DNA from: Burkholderia cepacia
GTDB taxonomy: Bacteria > Pseudomonadota > Gammaproteobacteria > Burkholderiales > Burkholderiaceae
Direction: 5' to 3'
Assembly: GCF_029962485.1 (NCBI RefSeq)
Contig: NZ_CP073638.1
Coordinates: 186,001 to 250,000 of the forward strand
Length of the DNA stretch: 64,000 nt
Shown here: piece by piece, positions 8,628 through 15,723 of the stretch
How positions within the stretch are numbered: position 1 is the stretch's first letter
How the letters are laid out: every line of letters begins with the position of its first letter
The notes under the pieces: generated by a model
What the model saw: only the letters and a program-made list of their open reading frames with translations
Databases searched by the model: none
Told to the model about the DNA's origin: nothing
Translations under genes and position numbers: made by a program

Positions 8628-8957
8628 ATGAAGTCGATCATCTATGCAGCCATCGCCGCATCCGTCCTTGCCGCACCGATCGCATCGTTTGCACAGTCTG
8701 AGCAGGGGCTGACGCGCGACCAGGTCAAGGCCGAACTCGTGCAACTCGAACAGAACGGCTACAAGCCGCTGGCGAGCGATTCGCAGTACCCGAACAACAT
8801 CCAGGCAGCCGAACAACGCATCCAGCCGAACCAGCCGATGCTCGCGCAGGCCGATACGAGCGGCTACGGTGCCGTGGCGACGGGTGCCGGCCAGGCAGGC
8901 CGCCGCATGACGCATGACGCGCCGAATCCCGTGAACTCGGTCTATTTCGGCAACTGA
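8628..8957 (+). CDS. DUF4148 small exported protein
   Basis: This is a 109-residue precursor with a signal peptide (MKSIIYAAIAASVLAAPIAS, cleavage after FAQ or nearby). The DUF4148 core follows: LTRDQVKAELVQLEQNGYKP, then a short variable part and NPVNSVYFGN at the end. Such proteins are abundant, multi-copy and largely specific to Burkholderiales. They are periplasmic and of unknown function. An ideal GGAGG stands 6 bases before the ATG. It is monocistronic, with a terminator behind it. Confidence 0.88.
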   Translation: MKSIIYAAIAASVLAAPIASFAQSEQGLTRDQVKAELVQLEQNGYKPLASDSQYPNNIQAAEQRIQPNQPMLAQADTSGYGAVATGAGQAGRRMTHDAPNPVNSVYFGN

Positions 8958-9072
8958 TCGAACGTTCCCGGTCTGCCCGAGCGCACCATTCCATCGACGT
9001 GACGCGCGCCATTTGCGCGCGTCGTTCGCCCGCAGGAGCAGAACCTCCGTCGCCGCATGTCGGCGGCTTTCC

Positions 9073-9103
9073 GCCCAGACGCTCACGCGTTTGGGCCTTT
9101 TTC
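9073..9103 (+). terminator. Rho-independent terminator of the DUF4148 gene
   Basis: GCCCAGACGC pairs with GCGTTTGGGC across a TCAC loop (one G-T wobble) and is followed by CC and five T residues. Confidence 0.85.
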
Positions 9104-9114
9104 GCTGGAGCGGA

Positions 9115-9573
9115 TCAGGTGGAAGCGACCGGCGTGCCGTGAATGTAGTGTTCGAGCTGGCTGATCGTGAACTGCTGATCGGCAATCACGCTCTTCACGA
9201 GGTCGCCGATCGAGATGAGGCCGACCAGCTTGCCGCCGTCGAGGACGGGCAGGTGGCGCATCCGGTGCTCGGTCATCAGCGCCATGCACTCGTCGGTCGA
9301 TTGCGATGGTTCGACGTAGCGCACCTTTGCCGTCATGATTTCCTCGACGCGGGTGGCTTTCGATGAACGGTCCTGCAGGACAACCTTGCGCGCATAATCG
9401 CGCTCGGTGACGATGCCAGCGATGTCGTCGCCGTCCACGACCAGCAACGCACCGATCCCCTTTTCCGCCATCAGCTTGATGGCGTCATAGACGAGATCGG
9501 TCTTCGTGACGGTGTAGATCGTGCGGCCCGAATCCGGCTTGGCCTTGAGAATCTGCGCGACAGTCGTGCTCAT
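9115..9573 (-). CDS. Two-CBS-domain protein
   Basis: The 152-residue protein is made almost entirely of two CBS domains: residues ~8-65 (AIKLMAEKGIGALLVVDGDD ending GIVTERDYARKV) and ~75-135 (ECMALMTEHRMRHLPVLDGG ending GLISIGDLV). Stand-alone CBS pairs bind adenine nucleotides and act as energy or redox sensors, as regulatory partners of enzymes. No partner is indicated here. The start at 9573 follows GGAGAAAG. Its promoter shares the 178-bp gap with ribA, which is divergent. Confidence 0.9.
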   Translation of the reverse strand: MSTTVAQILKAKPDSGRTIYTVTKTDLVYDAIKLMAEKGIGALLVVDGDDIAGIVTERDYARKVVLQDRSSKATRVEEIMTAKVRYVEPSQSTDECMALMTEHRMRHLPVLDGGKLVGLISIGDLVKSVIADQQFTISQLEHYIHGTPVAST

Positions 9574-9751
9574 TCGCTTTCTCCGTGTGCAGGTCGATAC
9601 AGGAAAGGCTGGGCGTTGGTGCGCGACACCCGATGAGCCCAGTATAGCCGGGCAGGCAGTGGCAGTCGCGTGACGTTTCCAGATTAGCGGTAAACTCCCG
9701 TCACGCACTATCCACACAACTCCTACATTCCTGAACGTTTCGATTGAATTC

Positions 9752-10402
9752 ATGATGTCTTCGCATCCCCAATCGCCCACGCAGGGCAATGGCCAGGCCG
9801 ACGAGTGCGTGACACTCGTCGCCACCGCGTCGCTGCCTACGCGCTACGGTACGTTCAAGTCATACGCGTTTCGCGTATCGGGCAGCGATGCCGAACATCT
9901 TGCGCTCGTCATGGGCGACGTGGCCGGCGAGCAGTCCGTGCTGACGCGGCTGCATTCCGAATGCCTGACCGGCGACGTGTTCGGCTCGTATCGCTGCGAT
10001 TGCGGCGAGCAGCTCGACCTTGCGTTGCGCTACATCGCGGCGGAAGACCGCGGCGTGCTGCTGTATCTGCGCGGCCACGAGGGGCGCGGGATCGGCCTGA
10101 GCAACAAGATCCGCGCGTACGCGCTGCAGGAGCAGGGGCGCGACACCGTCGAAGCGAACCTCGACCTCGGCCTGCCCGACGACGCCCGCGAATACGATTC
10201 GGCCGCCGCGATCCTTCGGATCCTCGGCGTGACGTCGGTGCGGCTGATGAGCAACAACCCCGAGAAGTTCGACACGCTCGCGAAGCACGGCATTCCGGTT
10301 TGCGAGCGCGTGGCGCTCGCGGTGCCCGTGCGCGAGGAAAACGAGCGTTATATCCGCACGAAGCAGACGAAGTTCGGGCATTACTTCGAGGAAAACGAGT
10401 AA
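9752..10402 (+). CDS. ribA: GTP cyclohydrolase II
   Basis: This is a 216-residue stand-alone RibA, which opens GTP to 2,5-diamino-6-ribosylamino-4-pyrimidinone phosphate, the first step of riboflavin synthesis. The three zinc-binding Cys are present ([20 protein letters not shown], near residues 71, 82 and 84), as is the catalytic/GTP-binding loop [11 protein letters not shown]. There is no fused DHBP synthase domain. No clear Shine-Dalgarno sequence precedes the ATG-ATG pair at 9752, so the exact start is uncertain. It stands alone with two hairpins behind it and no riboflavin operon nearby. Confidence 0.94.
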   Translation: MMSSHPQSPTQGNGQADECVTLVATASLPTRYGTFKSYAFRVSGSDAEHLALVMGDVAGEQSVLTRLHSECLTGDVFGSYRCDCGEQLDLALRYIAAEDRGVLLYLRGHEGRGIGLSNKIRAYALQEQGRDTVEANLDLGLPDDAREYDSAAAILRILGVTSVRLMSNNPEKFDTLAKHGIPVCERVALAVPVREENERYIRTKQTKFGHYFEENE

Positions 10403-10407
10403 CCCCC

Positions 10408-10433
10408 ACGGGCGCGCCTGCGCCCGTTTCTCG
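10408..10433 (+). terminator. Terminator candidate after ribA
   Basis: ACGGGCGC and GCGCCCGT form an 8-bp stem with a GCCT loop, followed by a T-rich run (TTCTCGTTGTTTG). Confidence 0.65.
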
Positions 10434-10446
10434 TTGTTTGTTCTCT

Positions 10447-10474
10447 CGATCGTCGCGGGCAGACGCGACGATCG
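10447..10474. repeat. Perfect 11-bp inverted repeat after ribA
   Basis: CGATCGTCGCG and its exact complement are separated by six bases. The hairpin lies just past the ribA terminator and 83 bp before the GNAT gene. It could be a second terminator, though it has no T tract, or a leader structure of the next gene. Confidence 0.6.
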
Positions 10475-10557
10475 GGATTCCCCCTTCGTCAGTCGTCCCG
10501 CCCTCGGGTTCGTGACGTCACCGGCGTTCCGTTGCCGCCATACGATCCGCATCACCC

Positions 10558-11124
10558 ATGTCCACCCCCTCGACGATCGAAACCGAACGCCTGACACTGC
10601 GCCGCTGGCGCGCGTCGGATGCGCGTGCGCTTTCGGCGATGCATGCGGATCCGGACGTGACTGCGTGGCTCGCGCGCGGCCCGATGTCCGTCGACGAGGC
10701 AAGCGACCTCGTCGCGCGCTTCGAAGCGCATTTCGATGCGCACGATTTCGGTGTGTGGGCGGTCGAACGTCGCGCCGATGCGATGCTGATCGGGCTTTGC
10801 GGCGTGTCGCACGAAGCGCGAGCCACGCATCCGATGGCACCGTGTGACGAGATCATGTGGCGGCAGGCGCGCCACGCCTGGGGGCAGGGCTACACGGTCG
10901 AAGCGGCTACCGCCGCCCTGACCGATGCGCTCGGCCGGGCAGCGCTCGGCGAGATCTTCGCGTGGACGGCCGACACCAACGTGCGATCACGGCGCGTGAT
11001 GGAACGGCTTGGCATGCTGCGCCAACCCGCGCGCGATTTCGATCACCCGGCGTTGCCGGACGGGCATCCGCTGCGGCCGCACGTCGTGTATGTCGCGCGC
11101 GCCGGCGGCGTTGCCGGCGCGTAA
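10558..11124 (+). CDS. GNAT acetyltransferase, RimJ/RimL-like
   Basis: The 188-residue protein opens with the RimJ/RimL-type strand ETERLTLRRWRASDARAL. It carries the acetyl-CoA binding region (HAWGQGYTVEAATAALTDAL) and the C-terminal DTNVRSRRVMERLGM segment where these enzymes hold CoA. It should transfer acetyl groups to protein N-termini or small amines in the cytoplasm. The acceptor is not known. Confidence 0.88.
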   Translation: MSTPSTIETERLTLRRWRASDARALSAMHADPDVTAWLARGPMSVDEASDLVARFEAHFDAHDFGVWAVERRADAMLIGLCGVSHEARATHPMAPCDEIMWRQARHAWGQGYTVEAATAALTDALGRAALGEIFAWTADTNVRSRRVMERLGMLRQPARDFDHPALPDGHPLRPHVVYVARAGGVAGA

Positions 11125-11145
11125 CGGCTCACGCGTATCCGCGTG

Positions 11146-11532
11146 TCAGCGCCACGTGCCGTTCTGCAGCACGATCCGGTAGCCGTCGGCATCCTCGAAG
11201 GTCTGGCCGGATATTTCCCAGTACGGATTGAACGACGTCACGGGCATGAAGCCATGTGCGGTGGCGCGCTCGCATGCGGCTTCCCATTCCGGGCGATCGG
11301 GCAGGTAGAAGACGATCAGGTCCTCGGGTGTCGGCGACGGCGCGATCGGATGATCGGGGCAGTGCGTGAATTCGAAGTGATAGTCGAGACCGTCACGGCC
11401 GAGCATCACGCCGGAAAAGCCGTCGTGATCTTCGAAGCGCGCGAGGACCGGCAAGTCGAGGGCGTCGCGATACATGCGCTCGGTGCGGGCGAGGTTGCTG
11501 ACCGGGCGGGCAATGCGCAGGTGGGCGTGCAA
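11146..11532 (-). CDS. VOC-family (glyoxalase/bleomycin-resistance fold) protein
   Basis: About 128 residues with the two beta-alpha-beta-beta-beta modules of the vicinal oxygen chelate fold: module 1 from HLRIARPVSNLARTERMYRD to GRDGLDYHFEFTH, and module 2 from DLIVFYLPDRPEWEAACERA to FEDADGYRIVLQN. Metal ligands would be the first His (LHAH) and the late Glu or Asp. I favour a TTG start at 11532 because GAGG stands 5 bases upstream and the fold begins there. The frame stays open to an ATG at 11661, but that start lies over the hairpin terminator next door. Confidence 0.75.
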   Translation of the reverse strand: MHAHLRIARPVSNLARTERMYRDALDLPVLARFEDHDGFSGVMLGRDGLDYHFEFTHCPDHPIAPSPTPEDLIVFYLPDRPEWEAACERATAHGFMPVTSFNPYWEISGQTFEDADGYRIVLQNGTWR

Positions 11533-11660
11533 GATGACCTCGGCGAAGAGTGGCAGGCCCGCTGATGATATCCGGTCGATCTGGATCGTGGCGTGTCGGA
11601 ATGCTTGCACGCCGGGTGGCAAAGGCGACGAATGATATGGCCCCGCAATCCGCGCAGGCA

Positions 11661-11688
11661 ATAAAAAAGCCCGCTGCTTGAGCGGGCT
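11661..11688 (-). terminator. Terminator of the cepI-linked operon
   Basis: AGCCCGCT and AGCGGGCT form an 8-bp stem with a 5-base loop. Read on the minus strand it is followed by six T residues and ATT. It lies about 100 bp beyond the stop of the 255-residue gene and so ends the cepI transcription unit. Confidence 0.85.
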
Positions 11689-11792
11689 GAATCCATGTTT
11701 GGAGACATGGAGGAGACAGACGTAAATTTAAGGGAAAACCCGGACGTTTGCAAGCCCTAGTTGTATCCGTGCAACGGGTAGCCGTTACCCGT

Positions 11793-12560
11793 TCACATGC
11801 CGCCGGCCCGTGCGTGCGCCGCAAACGCGCCGAACCGCTCCTGCGCGACAGGCAGCGCGAACTTGTCGCGCATTTCCGTCTCGATCCATGCACAGGCCTC
11901 GCGTGCGCAGTCGGTCAGCGCGTGTCGCGTGGCATGCCCGTCGATGTCGTAGACGAAGCGCACGCCGACCTCGTCGTCGGCGACCTGTCGTTCGAGCTGG
12001 TTGAGCTGCAGTTGCGGCCCGTGCTGTTGCGACAGCGCGCGCAGTTCGTCGAAGTGATATTCGAGCCAGTCGGCAAAGAACAGCGCATCGCTATGGCAAG
12101 GCAGGCGGAAGGCCGCGCTGCGCGACGGCCGGGGTGCAGCTTCGCCGGCCGCTGCGAGCGGCTCGCTGCCGTCGGCGGCGACGGCCGTGTCGACAGGCGC
12201 GAGCGGGTGCTGAATGTGCCGGTACGGTTCGCGATCGCGCAGCGCATGCCACAGCAATTCGTCGCCGGCGGCGCCGGACGGCTGCATCGTCAGGTCGTGC
12301 CGGCCGCCGCCGGCCGGGGCGATGTCGCGAATCACGAGGCGCAGCGAGCAGAGCGGCGCGTCCGCGACCAGCAGCGTCGCCGGGCGCGGCAGCCCGCAGA
12401 CGAGCGGCGCGGCGCCGGCGGCACGAAACACGAGCCCGCGACGGTCGAGCCGCACGAGCGGCAGCGGCCTGAGAAACGACGGATAGGCGACCGTGATGTT
12501 GGCGCCGCTGGCGCTCGTCAACCCGGGCATCATCGCGCGAAAGACCTGAGACTGGTCCAC
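11793..12560 (-). CDS. Conserved protein downstream of cepI, unknown function
   Basis: A 255-residue protein with no signal peptide or membrane segment that I can recognise. The N-terminal half is strand-rich (FLRPLPLVRLDRRGLVFRAA, CSLRLVIRDIAP), the middle is Ala/Pro-rich, and the C-terminal half is helical and charged. It starts with GTG at 12560 behind an excellent AAGGAGA, only 51 bp after cepI and on the same strand, ahead of a shared terminator. It is therefore very probably co-transcribed with cepI and under CepR control. An orthologue occupies this place in B. cenocepacia (BCAM1871, from memory). The molecular function is not evident. Confidence 0.8.
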   Translation of the reverse strand: MDQSQVFRAMMPGLTSASGANITVAYPSFLRPLPLVRLDRRGLVFRAAGAAPLVCGLPRPATLLVADAPLCSLRLVIRDIAPAGGGRHDLTMQPSGAAGDELLWHALRDREPYRHIQHPLAPVDTAVAADGSEPLAAAGEAAPRPSRSAAFRLPCHSDALFFADWLEYHFDELRALSQQHGPQLQLNQLERQVADDEVGVRFVYDIDGHATRHALTDCAREACAWIETEMRDKFALPVAQERFGAFAAHARAGGM

Positions 12561-12611
12561 GTTGGTTCTCCTTCGTTACGAGGCCGCCCGAACGGAAACG
12601 CGCGTTCCGGT

Positions 12612-13220
12612 TCAGGCGGCGATGGCTTGCCGGGCTGCCTGCCCCGGCTCGATTCCTAGTGCCGCAAACGTTTGCGGATCGATGTCGATCCAGCACGCGA
12701 CCACCAGACGACCGTCCACCTGTTTCGGCGGGCCTGCGCGGTGCGCGTGAATGCCGATCCGGCGGAACAGCCGCTCCATGCTCGCGAACGTCACGCCGAT
12801 CAGCTGCCGTGCGCCGAGCTGCGCCGCGCATTCGACGACGGCAGCGAGCATCGGACGCACGGCCCACTCGGCGTTGCCCGGCCCGCCTTCGTCGTCGGTC
12901 GCCGCGAACCGGGACAGCTCCCAGACGGCAGCCGATTGCGGCAGCGGCATGTCTTCGGCGATCAGGTCGGCGAACAGCGACTTCAGCAGATACGGGCGCG
13001 TGGTGGGCAGCAGGCGCGCGCATCCGCACATGTCGCCGCCCGCGTTCCTCGCGAACACATAGACGGTATCGTCGCGATCGAACTGGTCGCGCTCGAAGCT
13101 TTCGTTCGCCGACGGGAGCGCCCAACCGAGCTGTTCGACGAACACACGGCGCCGATAGCGCCCGAGATCCGCTGCAAGTTCGTGTGGCAACCGCCCTTCC
13201 TCGTGAACGAAGGTCCGCAT
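12612..13220 (-). CDS. cepI: N-acyl-homoserine lactone synthase CepI
   Basis: This 202-residue LuxI-family enzyme makes N-octanoyl-homoserine lactone (and some hexanoyl-HSL) from S-adenosylmethionine and acyl-ACP. It carries the invariant residues of the family: Arg in YRRRVFVEQLGW, the ESFERDQFDRDDTVYV region, and ELSRFA. The sequence matches CepI of B. cenocepacia closely as I remember it, including length and ending. The ATG at 13220 follows GAGGA. A palindromic cep box lies 58 bp upstream. rsaM is upstream on the same strand and the 255-residue gene is downstream. Confidence 0.97.
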   Translation of the reverse strand: MRTFVHEEGRLPHELAADLGRYRRRVFVEQLGWALPSANESFERDQFDRDDTVYVFARNAGGDMCGCARLLPTTRPYLLKSLFADLIAEDMPLPQSAAVWELSRFAATDDEGGPGNAEWAVRPMLAAVVECAAQLGARQLIGVTFASMERLFRRIGIHAHRAGPPKQVDGRLVVACWIDIDPQTFAALGIEPGQAARQAIAA

Positions 13221-13277
13221 GGTGTCCTCGGATCTGTGCTTTTGTATGCGTGCATTACATCGCGCGGCACGAGGAGG

Positions 13278-13299
13278 CTGTAACTGGTAACTCTTACAG
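13278..13299 (-). promoter_or_regulatory. cep (lux-type) box upstream of cepI
   Basis: This is a 22-bp imperfect dyad with arms CTGTAA and TTACAG, read on the minus strand as CTGTAAGAGTT-ACCAGTTACAG. It lies 58-79 bp before the cepI start. It agrees with the published CepR binding site of cepI as I remember it. CepR with octanoyl-HSL should bind here and activate cepI. Confidence 0.92.
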
Positions 13300-13429
13300 G
13301 TTGGCGGTGCAAAGACGCCATTTGCGGGGTGGTAACGGTTTCTTGATCGACGGGATTGAAAACTGGACCGCTTTTGCTTATAAAGAGCGCCAGTCTTGCG
13401 AAATGATCAGAGGAATGTGTGGCAGGTTG

Positions 13430-13873
13430 TCACTGGAGCGTGGGACCGGCATGATAGGCGTCGTTGCGACCAAGCAGGGCCGATGCGACGGCGGAGGGCC
13501 AGTCGATGCCGGCAAGCCGCGCGGCGAGTGCGGTGGCCGTGCGGAACATGCCGATGTCGGCGCCGGTGGCGTCGACGACCATCACGTTGCTGCGGACGTC
13601 GCCGCCCGCGATCACGAACGTGCCCGTCGCGCGTTCGAGGTACCAGTCCCAGCCGACCGTCACGTAAGGGGCGCCGGCACTGGCCGTGCGATGCCATTCG
13701 GTGTAGCCGGCGAGGCGTGCGTCGATCGCGCAGTCGCGCAGTTCGGCCCGCAGCGATGCGTCGAGGCCGCTCGAGACATGGTCGAGTGCAAGCACGGCCA
13801 GTGCGCCTTCTGACAGGCGCACGTAGCCGTCCGGGGACGGGCCGGGGACCGGGTGCAGCAAAGGTGAGGTCAT
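13430..13873 (-). CDS. rsaM: RsaM-like quorum-sensing repressor
   Basis: This 147-residue protein sits between the synthase and receptor genes, the position of RsaM-type proteins in Pseudomonas and Burkholderia. It shows the conserved aromatic strand pattern YVTVGWDWYLE and VRSNVMVVD typical of DUF4902/RsaM proteins. These dampen acyl-homoserine lactone production without a recognisable DNA-binding motif. It is divergent from cepR (73 bp apart) and upstream of cepI on the same strand. Confidence 0.87.
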   Translation of the reverse strand: MTSPLLHPVPGPSPDGYVRLSEGALAVLALDHVSSGLDASLRAELRDCAIDARLAGYTEWHRTASAGAPYVTVGWDWYLERATGTFVIAGGDVRSNVMVVDATGADIGMFRTATALAARLAGIDWPSAVASALLGRNDAYHAGPTLQ

Positions 13874-13946
13874 GCGCGGAATGTATCAGCCTCGAACGGG
13901 TGCTGGAACCTGACAAGTATGACAGCGTGACGTTGTCGGAGAACGA

Positions 13947-14666
13947 ATGGAACTGCGCTGGCAGGATGCCTACCAACAATTCAGCGCCGCGGAAGACGAG
14001 CAGCAGCTCTTCCAGCGGATCGCCGCCTATTCAAAGCGGCTGGGATTCGAATATTGCTGTTACGGCATTCGCGTACCGCTGCCCGTATCGAAGCCGTCGG
14101 TCGCCATCTTCAATACCTATCCCGACGGCTGGATGGCGCACTACCAGGCGCAGAACTACATCGAGATCGATTCGACGGTTCGCGACGGCGCGCTCAGCAC
14201 CAACATGATCGTCTGGCCGGACGTCGACCGGATCGACCCGTGCCCGCTGTGGCAGGACGCGCGCGATTTCGGGCTGTCGGTGGGCGTTGCGCAGTCGAGC
14301 TGGGCGGCCCGCGGCGCGTTCGGCCTGTTGAGCATCGCGCGCCATGCCGACCGGCTGACGCCTGCTGAAATCAACATGCTGACGCTGCAGACGAACTGGC
14401 TCGCGAACCTGTCGCATTCGCTGATGAGCCGCTTCATGGTGCCGAAGCTGTCGCCCGCGGCGGGCGTCACGCTGACCGCGCGCGAGCGCGAGGTGCTGTG
14501 CTGGACGGCCGAAGGCAAGACCGCGTGCGAAATCGGCCAGATCCTCAGCATCTCGGAGCGGACGGTCAACTTCCACGTCAACAACATCCTCGAGAAGCTC
14601 GGCGCGACCAACAAGGTGCAGGCTGTCGTCAAGGCGATTTCGGCCGGGCTCATCGACGCGCCGTAA
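13947..14666 (+). CDS. cepR: LuxR-type quorum-sensing receptor CepR
   Basis: The 239-residue protein has an N-terminal autoinducer-binding domain with the conserved aromatic/acidic pocket residues (GWMAHYQAQNYIEIDSTV, IVWPDV, and GAFGLLSIARH). Its C-terminal LuxR helix-turn-helix reads LTAREREVLCWTAEGKTACE and then SERTVNFHVNNILEKLG. It binds octanoyl-HSL made by CepI and acts at cep boxes. GGAG stands 6 bases before the ATG. It is divergent from rsaM and cepI. Confidence 0.97.
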   Translation: MELRWQDAYQQFSAAEDEQQLFQRIAAYSKRLGFEYCCYGIRVPLPVSKPSVAIFNTYPDGWMAHYQAQNYIEIDSTVRDGALSTNMIVWPDVDRIDPCPLWQDARDFGLSVGVAQSSWAARGAFGLLSIARHADRLTPAEINMLTLQTNWLANLSHSLMSRFMVPKLSPAAGVTLTAREREVLCWTAEGKTACEIGQILSISERTVNFHVNNILEKLGATNKVQAVVKAISAGLIDAP

Positions 14667-14708
14667 CGCAGGCGGGGGCGGCGCCGGGTACGGCGGCCGC
14701 CACGCCGC

Positions 14709-15416
14709 TCATTCCATCAGCGGCTCCGCTTCCTTCGCGGTCCAGCTCACGCTGGAAATGCTCTTCTCCATGCTCATCCGGCTCGCGATCTGCTCGAGTT
14801 TCTGCTGATCCTTCGGATGCAGCTTCAGCGTCGCGGTCACCTTCAGCCGGTCCGGCTGGTCGGGCACGTCCTCGCTCGTCAGGCTCTGGAACGACAGCGG
14901 CTTCGCGTACATCGAGTTCGACAGCAGCGTGCGGATGTGCACTTCGTCGGCTGCCAGGCAGATCACCGTGATCTGGTATTCGCGCACGAGATCGGCGTTC
15001 GATACGGGCGTCGCGTTGATCGCCTGGCTGACGCCGCGCAGCACGGTATTGGTGAGCAGCACGACGCCCGTGCCGGCGAGCGCGGGCACGTAATGGCCGG
15101 AGCCGGCCAGTACGCCGACGGCGGCCGAGCACCACAGCGTCGCGGCCGTGTTGATGCCCTGGATCGAGCCCTTGTCGCGCATGATCACGCCGCCGCCGAG
15201 AAAGCCGACGCCCGACACGACGTACGCGGCGATCTGCGTGACGCCCGCGACGCCGTTGCCGGTCAGCACGCCGAGCGTGACGAACAGGCAGGCGCCGCTC
15301 GCCACGAGCGTGATGGTGCGCAGGCCGGCCGTGCGCTGGCGCATCTGGCGCTCGAGGCCGATGGCGACGCCGCAGGCGAACGCGGTGAAAAGACGGAGTG
15401 CGAAATCGAAAGTCAT
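14709..15416 (-). CDS. MgtC/SapB-family membrane protein
   Basis: The 235-residue protein has four or five N-terminal membrane segments with the MgtC/SapB signatures (ACGVAIGLERQMRQRTAGLR, GVGFLGGGVIMRDKGSIQG, NTAATLWCSAAVGVLAGSG). A soluble ACT-like C-terminal domain of ~90 residues follows. MgtC proteins support growth at low magnesium and survival in macrophages, partly by acting on the F-type ATPase. The start at 15416 is chosen for its AGGA at the right spacing. It converges on cepR. A 23-bp palindrome lies ~80 bp upstream. Confidence 0.9.
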   Translation of the reverse strand: MTFDFALRLFTAFACGVAIGLERQMRQRTAGLRTITLVASGACLFVTLGVLTGNGVAGVTQIAAYVVSGVGFLGGGVIMRDKGSIQGINTAATLWCSAAVGVLAGSGHYVPALAGTGVVLLTNTVLRGVSQAINATPVSNADLVREYQITVICLAADEVHIRTLLSNSMYAKPLSFQSLTSEDVPDQPDRLKVTATLKLHPKDQQKLEQIASRMSMEKSISSVSWTAKEAEPLME

Positions 15417-15497
15417 GGGTGTCCTGCCGTGCAAGAAGCGCGAGCCGGCCGGCGTCGCCGTGGCGCAAGGCCATGGGCGACGCGAGGATGGCCGTCA

Positions 15498-15520
15498 TCG
15501 CGCGGTACTGTACCGCGCGA
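15498..15520. promoter_or_regulatory. Perfect 23-bp palindrome upstream of the mgtC-type gene
   Basis: TCGCGCGGTAC and its exact complement flank a single central base. The dyad lies 82 bp before the MgtC-type start and about 200 bp beyond the stop of the efflux operon on the same strand. It may be an operator or a leader hairpin. It has no T tract on either side. Confidence 0.55.
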
Positions 15521-15723
15521 ATGCGTCATTCAGTGTGAAACGGGGGGCGTGCGGGCTCGCGGAACGCGAGCCGGGGCAGGAGGACTGCGTCGGACAGGCG
15601 TTCAGGCGGCAAGCGGCGCACGCAACGGAGTGCTGCAACTGTCCACGATGGTTCCTGAAGGAAGAATGGGCGGCATTCTAGTGGGCGGCGCGCGCAGGCG
15701 TCAACCGCCTTGCGGCGGCGGCG

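Noticed and set aside
11533..11661. N-terminal extension of the VOC protein to an ATG at 11661
   Set aside because: The extension has no VOC features and lies next to the terminator hairpin of the neighbouring operon; the TTG with GAGG fits better.
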